Assembly: GCA_964428055.1 (NCBI GenBank)
Contig: CAYRWM010000003.1
Span: 23,833-87,832 of the forward strand
Source: CAYRWM01 sp964428055
GTDB lineage: Bacteria; Bacillota; Clostridia; Christensenellales; Christensenellaceae
Reading direction: 5' to 3'
DNA length: 64,000 nt
Positions 59,050-64,000 of the stretch are shown here, in pieces. The notes beneath the pieces were generated by a model. It was not told the origin of the DNA, did not search any database, and saw nothing but the letters and a program-made list of their open reading frames with translations. The translations under genes were made by a program, and so were the position numbers. The stretch's first letter is position 1; each line of letters begins with the position of its first letter.

Positions 59050-59079
59050 ACCTGCCTGCCTTTCAAAAGGCAGGCAGGT
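59050..59079 (+). other. Stem-loop between substrate-binding protein and ATPase genes (operon 2)
   Basis: ACCTGCCTGCCTT and AAGGCAGGCAGGT make a perfect 13-bp stem with loop TCAA. No T run follows, so it is read through and should stabilise the upstream binding-protein mRNA. It corresponds in position to the stem-loop at 42862 in operon 1. Confidence 0.75.
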
Positions 59080-59110
59080 ATCTTAACAAAGGTAAAGGAT
59101 TGGTGAGATT

Positions 59111-60631
59111 ATGGCAGGAACCCCAATCATCCAGATGAAAAATATTGTTAAGACCTTCCCCGGCGTAAAAGCGCTGGATAATATGTCACTTGACCTTTAT
59201 CCCGGTGAAGTGCATTGTCTGGTCGGCGAGAACGGCGCGGGCAAGTCTACACTTATGAAAGTCCTGTCAGGTGCATATACTCCTGACAGCGGCGAGATTG
59301 TTTTTGAGGGCAAATCCTATAACAAAATGAATCCCGCCCTTTCAAAAGATCTTGGTATAGATATCATATATCAGGAGAATCTGCTTGTTCCTTGGATGAA
59401 TATCCCGGAAAACATATTTGTCGGAAGAGAGATCAGTAAAAAAGGACTGGTCGATTTTGAGAGCGAATATAAGAAGGCCAAGGAACTGTGTGAGTATACG
59501 GGAATAAATTTAGATCTAAGCAAACCGGTTGCTGAGCTCAGTGTTGCCGAGCAGCAGTTTGTTAAAATAATAAAATCCCTTGCTACCAGCCCCAAGGTCC
59601 TGGTCATGGACGAGCCGACGTCAATGTTCAATACTAATGATGCCGGAATAGTGCTTGACATGGTCCGCAAGATTGCGTCCGCGGGAATCGGCGTATTCTA
59701 TATCTCCCACTTCTTAAAGGAAGTCAAGGAGATAGCCGACAGGATCACCGTTATCAGAGACGGTGCTCCTATAAGCGAGTACGACAATAAGAATAAGGAT
59801 GTGGATCTTGACAGGATCGTTTCCGATATGGTCGGCCGTGATGCTTCTATGTTCTATGAAAAGGAGCCTCATGAGATAGGCGATGTCGCATTTGAGGTCA
59901 AGGATCTGCAGGTGACCAAGGACGGTCCGAAGATCAGCTTTAACATCAGAGAAGGCGAAGTCCTCGGAATGGCCGGCATGGTTGGTGCAGGAAGAACCGA
60001 GATGGCGAACGCAATATTCGGTGCTGCAAAGAAATACGGCGGCGAGATCTATTACAAGGGTGAGAAACTCAAGATCAAGACTCCTATGGACAGCATCAAT
60101 TACGGTATAGCATATATCACTGAAGACAGACAGAGGCGAGGCCTGGTTCTGTATCATCCGATAATAGAAAATATGGCTTCAGTCGGTATTCAGCAAAAGA
60201 GCGTTGTGCCGAAGTCGATATTTGATGTCAGAAGCCTCTTCCCGAGGATAAAGACCATAATAGACGGTCTTGACATCAAGATGGCATCTCCGTTCCAGAA
60301 TGCCGGCAATCTTTCAGGCGGTAACCAGCAGAAGGTCGTCCTCGGCAAATGGCTGTTCACTGATTCGAAGATATTCATATTCGACGAGCCGACAAGAGGA
60401 ATAGATGTCAATGCGAAGTCCGAATTCTACAAGATTATAACTGGACTCGCTGCGAACGGGGCATGCGTGCTCATGATATCCTCGGATATGCCCGAGATCA
60501 TTTCCATGAGCGACAGATGCGCTGTTATGCGCGACGGCGAGATAGTCAAAGTGCTTGAAAAAGATGAGATTTCCGAGAATTCCATTATCAGAAATGCTTT
60601 GGAGGTAGATAATAATGAAACAGCAAGCTGA
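59111..60631 (+). CDS. Sugar ABC importer ATP-binding protein (2), two ATPase domains
   Basis: A 506-residue RbsA/MglA-type protein. Domain 1: GENGAGKST, LSVAEQQFVKIIKSL, VLVMDEPTSMFN. Domain 2: GMVGAGRTE (degenerate P-loop), LSGGNQQKVVLGKWL, IFDEPTRGIDV. The segment after Walker B (TSMFN) replaces the common ASLT and is shared with the ATPase of operon 1 (TTMFN), which puts both importers in the same subgroup. The permease start lies inside its last 17 bases. Confidence 0.92.
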   Translation: MAGTPIIQMKNIVKTFPGVKALDNMSLDLYPGEVHCLVGENGAGKSTLMKVLSGAYTPDSGEIVFEGKSYNKMNPALSKDLGIDIIYQENLLVPWMNIPENIFVGREISKKGLVDFESEYKKAKELCEYTGINLDLSKPVAELSVAEQQFVKIIKSLATSPKVLVMDEPTSMFNTNDAGIVLDMVRKIASAGIGVFYISHFLKEVKEIADRITVIRDGAPISEYDNKNKDVDLDRIVSDMVGRDASMFYEKEPHEIGDVAFEVKDLQVTKDGPKISFNIREGEVLGMAGMVGAGRTEMANAIFGAAKKYGGEIYYKGEKLKIKTPMDSINYGIAYITEDRQRRGLVLYHPIIENMASVGIQQKSVVPKSIFDVRSLFPRIKTIIDGLDIKMASPFQNAGNLSGGNQQKVVLGKWLFTDSKIFIFDEPTRGIDVNAKSEFYKIITGLAANGACVLMISSDMPEIISMSDRCAVMRDGEIVKVLEKDEISENSIIRNALEVDNNETAS

Positions 60632-61667
60632 AGGCGTAATGCTGAAAGAAAGAAAAACAGCTAAACAGATGTTAGCTGACCAGAGGATACTTCTTCTCAT
60701 CGTTATAGCTGCGGTAGTCATATTCGTCGGCATAATGAATCCGAGGTTCCTGATGGTCGAGAATATAGTCGCTATATTCCAGGCCGTCAGCGTAACAGGT
60801 CTTCTGACAATGACGATGGCTATGCTGCTCCTGAACGGCGGTCTAGACTTGTCAAGCGGCGACTTGCTGGCTATGGTCTGCGTAATAATGTCCGTTCTCC
60901 TGAGAGGCGGCACAGGCACCACGACGCCTACATATGAATACAGTTTTGAGGTCGATATCAATGAGGTGAATAACTTCCAAGGCATGGAACTCTGGCTGGT
61001 GATACTTATAGGAATAGGTATTGCCGTAGGCTGTACGTTTGCCAACGGCGTTATAGTCGCCAAATCAAAATGTATGCCGCTTATTATTACCCTGGGTTTG
61101 AGTAAAGTGTATTTCGGATTTGCGCTGGTTATTTCCAACGGTAAATACCTCTCAATGGACGATGCATTTGAATCATTCCGTACTCTTAAGATAGGCGATG
61201 TCGTTCCGGTGACCATACTGATCTTTATAGCCATGGTGGTCGTCACCTGGTTTATCGTAAACAGGACGAGGTACGGACGACAACTTGTGGCGGTCGGCGG
61301 CAACGAAGAAATGGCAAGGCTGTCAGGTATCAACGTCGACAAGAACAAAATCATCACATACACGCTAGGCGGCTTCTATATCGCGCTCGCAGGCATACTC
61401 TATGCGACGAGACTTAACTCCATAACAGCTACTGCCGGCGGCGACTATGCGCTTTCGGCACTGTCCGGCGCAATCATCGGCGGTGTCACCTTTGACGGTG
61501 GTAAAGGAACGATAATCGGCGCGTTCATAGGTTGTATGTTCATGGGTATAATCGAGAACGCCATGAACCTCATGGGTGTTGACGCATATGTCAAGATCAT
61601 AGTCAACGGTGCTATTATAGTCGCGGCTGTTGTCATGAGTAATATCAGCAACCTGAGGAAGTCTTAA
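60615..61667 (+). CDS. Sugar ABC importer permease (2)
   Basis: A 350-residue RbsC-type permease. The coupling segment is YGRQLVAVGGNEEMARLSGIN and the late segment is LSGAIIGGVTFDGGKGTIIGAFIG. It has a polar insert of about 35 residues between early membrane helices (TGTTTPTYEYSFEVDINEVN), probably an external loop, that the permease of operon 1 lacks. Ribosome site GGAGG lies in the end of the ATPase gene. Confidence 0.91.
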   Translation: MKQQAEGVMLKERKTAKQMLADQRILLLIVIAAVVIFVGIMNPRFLMVENIVAIFQAVSVTGLLTMTMAMLLLNGGLDLSSGDLLAMVCVIMSVLLRGGTGTTTPTYEYSFEVDINEVNNFQGMELWLVILIGIGIAVGCTFANGVIVAKSKCMPLIITLGLSKVYFGFALVISNGKYLSMDDAFESFRTLKIGDVVPVTILIFIAMVVVTWFIVNRTRYGRQLVAVGGNEEMARLSGINVDKNKIITYTLGGFYIALAGILYATRLNSITATAGGDYALSALSGAIIGGVTFDGGKGTIIGAFIGCMFMGIIENAMNLMGVDAYVKIIVNGAIIVAAVVMSNISNLRKS

Positions 61668-61702
61668 GAGCGACTCTGCTTTAGAAAAGGGGGAGACCTA
61701 AC

Positions 61703-62533
61703 ATGAGTAATATTTTTGCAGGTCATGCCAATTCATATCACGGATTTGATTTTGAGCAGACACTTGATGGTATCTCCAAAGCCGGATTCAAGTATATCGA
61801 ACTTGCAGCCGTCCAGAACTGGACTGAGCATGTGATGTCATATATGTCCGATGAGGAGCTTGAAGAGAAAAAGAAGTTGATGGCTAAATACGGTATCACG
61901 GCAATCGGAATGTCGGGACACTGCAATCTTTTTGATGAGGAACGACTTGAGGATTTCAAGAAAAACATCGTTCTTGCAAAGAAAATGGGTTGCAAGTATA
62001 TAGTCACCTCAACAGGAGAAGCACATTTCGGTACGGAAGTCGTTAACGATGACCTTCTTATAGAGAATATAAAGAAGGTAGTGCCTACTCTTGAAGAAAA
62101 CGATATTCAGATGGTGCTCGAGCTCCACGGCCTTTATGCTACAGGAAAAGATATGCTCAAGATAGTCAAGGGCGTTGGTTCAGACTATGTAAGGATAGCT
62201 TATGATACTGCCAATATCGTGCACTATGCTGACGTACTTCCTACAGATGATATCAAGTGCTGTGTAGATTATGTGAAGTATGTGCACCTTAAGGATAAGA
62301 TCGGCGGCAAGGGAGTATGGAATTTCCCAGGCACCGGCAATGGCGAGCTTCCGCTCAAGGAGTTTATGGAATATATGGACGAGCATGGCTATGACGGACC
62401 GTATTCCATAGAGATAGAGTTTACTGAGGATTTCTGTATGAGAGATAAGGATCAGCCCGGCGACATAGACAAGGCAAACAAAGAAATGGCTGACTCATAT
62501 AAGTATCTGAAGTCATTGGGAAGAGTTGAGTAG
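61703..62533 (+). CDS. Sugar phosphate isomerase/epimerase-type TIM barrel protein
   Basis: A 276-residue xylose-isomerase-like barrel of the IolE/IolI/EboC kind. Metal ligands look complete: Glu in MVLELHG, Asp in IAYDTANIVHY, His in YVHLKDK and Glu in SIEIEF. Members isomerise or epimerise keto-sugars or dehydrate keto-inositols. It follows the importer genes by 35 bases with ribosome site GGGGGAG and precedes a deacetylase, so it probably acts on the imported compound; the exact reaction cannot be assigned. Confidence 0.86.
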   Translation: MSNIFAGHANSYHGFDFEQTLDGISKAGFKYIELAAVQNWTEHVMSYMSDEELEEKKKLMAKYGITAIGMSGHCNLFDEERLEDFKKNIVLAKKMGCKYIVTSTGEAHFGTEVVNDDLLIENIKKVVPTLEENDIQMVLELHGLYATGKDMLKIVKGVGSDYVRIAYDTANIVHYADVLPTDDIKCCVDYVKYVHLKDKIGGKGVWNFPGTGNGELPLKEFMEYMDEHGYDGPYSIEIEFTEDFCMRDKDQPGDIDKANKEMADSYKYLKSLGRVE

Positions 62534-62548
62534 GGAGAAGGTGCTTAA

Positions 62549-63256
62549 ATGATCGTACTTGGTATAGGATGCCATCCGGATGATCTTGAGATCCAGTGCG
62601 GTGGTACACTTGCTAAATATGCGAAACTCGGGCACAAAGTGTTTATGTGCCATATAGCCAACGGCAATATGGGGCATAAGATAATAATGCCGGATGAGCT
62701 GCGCGAGATCAGAGACAAGGAAGCCAGAAAAGCTGCCAAGACTCTGGGAGCTGTTGAATCTATATCGATAGATGTAGGGGATCTTCTTGTTGATTCCTCC
62801 AATGTTGAGATAAGGAACAAGCTCAATAATGTCGTACGCGAGGTCAAACCGGATGTTATCATAACCCACTATCCGAATGACTATATGCGCGATCATATGG
62901 AGACATCAAGGCTCGCTTTTGACGTATCTTTTACATGCACGATCCCGCATATCGACTATGATGTTCCGGAGCATGAGAAGTTCCCGGCTGTATACTACAT
63001 GGATACACTCGCAGGAATAGATTTCAATCCGACTGAGTATGTCGATATAAGCGATGAGATCGATGTCAAGCTCGAAGCGAATGCCTGTCACGAGAGCCAG
63101 GTCAAATGGATGCTCGAGCACGACCACATTGATTTTCTTGATTTCATAAAGACATGCAGCAAGTACCGCGGGCTTCAGTGCGGAGTTCCGTTTGCTGAAG
63201 GCTTTATCAGATGCGGTGCGTGGCCCAAGTTCTCAGCAGAGAGACTGCTCCCATAG
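62549..63256 (+). CDS. PIG-L family deacetylase
   Basis: A 235-residue zinc deacetylase-fold protein related to GlcNAc-PI, GlcNAc-inositol and GlcNAc-malate deacetylases. The zinc and catalytic motif is GCHPDDLEIQCGGTLAKY. The second His motif is YMRDHMETSRLAFD. It lies 15 bases after the isomerase gene and 18 before a NagB-like gene, an order that suggests removal of an N-acetyl group from an amino sugar, then action on the free amine. Substrate not determined. Confidence 0.89.
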   Translation: MIVLGIGCHPDDLEIQCGGTLAKYAKLGHKVFMCHIANGNMGHKIIMPDELREIRDKEARKAAKTLGAVESISIDVGDLLVDSSNVEIRNKLNNVVREVKPDVIITHYPNDYMRDHMETSRLAFDVSFTCTIPHIDYDVPEHEKFPAVYYMDTLAGIDFNPTEYVDISDEIDVKLEANACHESQVKWMLEHDHIDFLDFIKTCSKYRGLQCGVPFAEGFIRCGAWPKFSAERLLP

Positions 63257-63274
63257 TATAAAAGGAGAATTATC

Positions 63275-64000
63275 ATGGATTTACTGGATACCATTAAAGG
63301 TTCAAATATGGAAGGATTCCTTCCCGCAGGATGGGATCTTAAAAAGATTGATGAATGCTGTTCCCACGGACCTGATGAAGTCCTGGAGAGACAGGCTTTC
63401 TGGAACAAGGATTTCCAGCCCATATGCTGCGATGACGCTACAGTCTTTGCGGTCATGATGGGACACGAGATTGCCATGACCATTAAAAGGACCAAGGAAG
63501 CAGGCAAGAAACTTGCCATGATTCTCCCTGTCGGTCCCATGGGCATGTACAGATGGGCGGTATATTTCCTGAAAGAATGGGGTATAGACGCAAAGCATAT
63601 GTACGGCTTCAATATGGATGAGTGGAGCGACAGCGAAGGCAATACCCTCGATCCCAAGAACGCGGGTTCATTCCAGAATGCAATGGAAGGTGCTTTCTAC
63701 GGACCTCTCGGCGAACTGACAGTTCCGGAGAACCAGAGAAACTTTGCCACAAAGAACAATCTTCCCACATACGAAGGCAAAATAGCTGATCTTAAGGCGC
63801 AGGGTGCTGAGCTCGTTACGGTATACGGTATAGGCAGGATAATGCATATAGCGTTCTGGGAGTCCACGTTCGCCGGCGAGTTTGATTCCGAAGAGGAGTG
63901 GAAGAAGCAGTGCTTCAGACTAGGAGCGCATCTCCATCCGCTGACGATAGAGCAGAACGCCCTTCACAGTTTCAAATCAAGGACGACTCTGGTGCCGGCA
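63275..64000 (+). CDS. NagB-like glucosamine-6-phosphate deaminase/isomerase family protein (3' end outside window)
   Basis: At least 242 residues, open to the end of the window. NagB-type features are MILPVGPMGMY in the phosphate region, YGFNMDEWSDSEGN with the base Asp of the MDE motif, and YGIGRIMHIAFWES. In that last motif classic NagB has the sequence G-x-G-x-D-G-H; here the Asp is Ile189 and the Gly is Met190, while His191 and Glu196 are kept. The ring-opening triad is therefore incomplete and the substrate may not be glucosamine 6-phosphate. Follows the PIG-L gene with ribosome site AAAGGAG. Confidence 0.85.
   Translation, partial: MDLLDTIKGSNMEGFLPAGWDLKKIDECCSHGPDEVLERQAFWNKDFQPICCDDATVFAVMMGHEIAMTIKRTKEAGKKLAMILPVGPMGMYRWAVYFLKEWGIDAKHMYGFNMDEWSDSEGNTLDPKNAGSFQNAMEGAFYGPLGELTVPENQRNFATKNNLPTYEGKIADLKAQGAELVTVYGIGRIMHIAFWESTFAGEFDSEEEWKKQCFRLGAHLHPLTIEQNALHSFKSRTTLVPA

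Overview
The window reads as a chromosomal scaffold of a Gram-positive anaerobe of the Clostridia type (Bacillota). The evidence is a TPP riboswitch with a CytX-type thiamine operon, lipobox lipoproteins on ABC systems, strong AAGGAGG ribosome sites, clean TTGACA/TATAAT promoters, ROK-family regulators, and heavy use of ATA, AGA and AGG codons. Family or genus cannot be fixed from the sequence alone. A run of exactly 100 N (34423-34522) shows this is a draft assembly or MAG. I see no phage, IS, CRISPR array or rRNA; one tRNA-Pro is present.

Core-like part (1-28 kb). The 3' part of argF overlaps carA, which abuts carB. CarA has lost the catalytic Cys and His of its glutaminase, and CarB carries a whole DapF (diaminopimelate epimerase) domain at its C-terminus, so this carbamoyl-phosphate synthase is probably fed by free ammonia. 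Next come an XRE-cupin regulator with an AMP-forming acyl-CoA ligase, a nucleotidyltransferase/kinase pair that looks like hexosamine-1-phosphate activation, a TetR regulator divergent from a two-gene unit (Lrp-like double-domain protein plus orphan ADP-forming acyl-CoA synthetase alpha chain), a YibE/YibF pair, tRNA-Pro(CGG), a thiN-HAD phosphatase pair, a two-gene ABC exporter, a beta-CASP nuclease, a LOG-type nucleosidase and an amidohydrolase. A minus-strand operon thiS-thiG-thiH-tenI-thiE-thiD-cytX follows, read from a promoter, a TPP riboswitch and an attenuator.

Accessory export block (27.9-34.7 kb, minus strand). This visibly AT-rich block encodes three tandem paralogous lipoproteins of unknown function, two ABC-2 type permeases and an ATPase. 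Its promoter carries a G9 tract exactly between the -35 and -10 boxes, a plausible phase-variation switch. One permease ends at an in-frame TAA that cuts off an evident last membrane helix.

Accessory carbohydrate block (34.7-64 kb). Several operons together encode two complete sugar-type ABC importers, six Gfo/Idh/MocA oxidoreductases, a DegT-type PLP aminotransferase, an amidase, an M20 deacylase, a creatinase-like M24 protein without the Asp metal ligands, an arylamine N-acetyltransferase, an Old Yellow Enzyme/dienoyl reductase, a mutarotase-like protein, a TIM-barrel isomerase, a PIG-L deacetylase, a NagB-like protein and two ROK regulators. Three operons share the same 27-bp palindrome placed just downstream of the -10 box, so they form one local regulon; two further operons have other palindromes in the same place. 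The gene set suggests import and breakdown of an N-acylated amino-sugar or aminocyclitol conjugate. The substrate is inferred, not shown.
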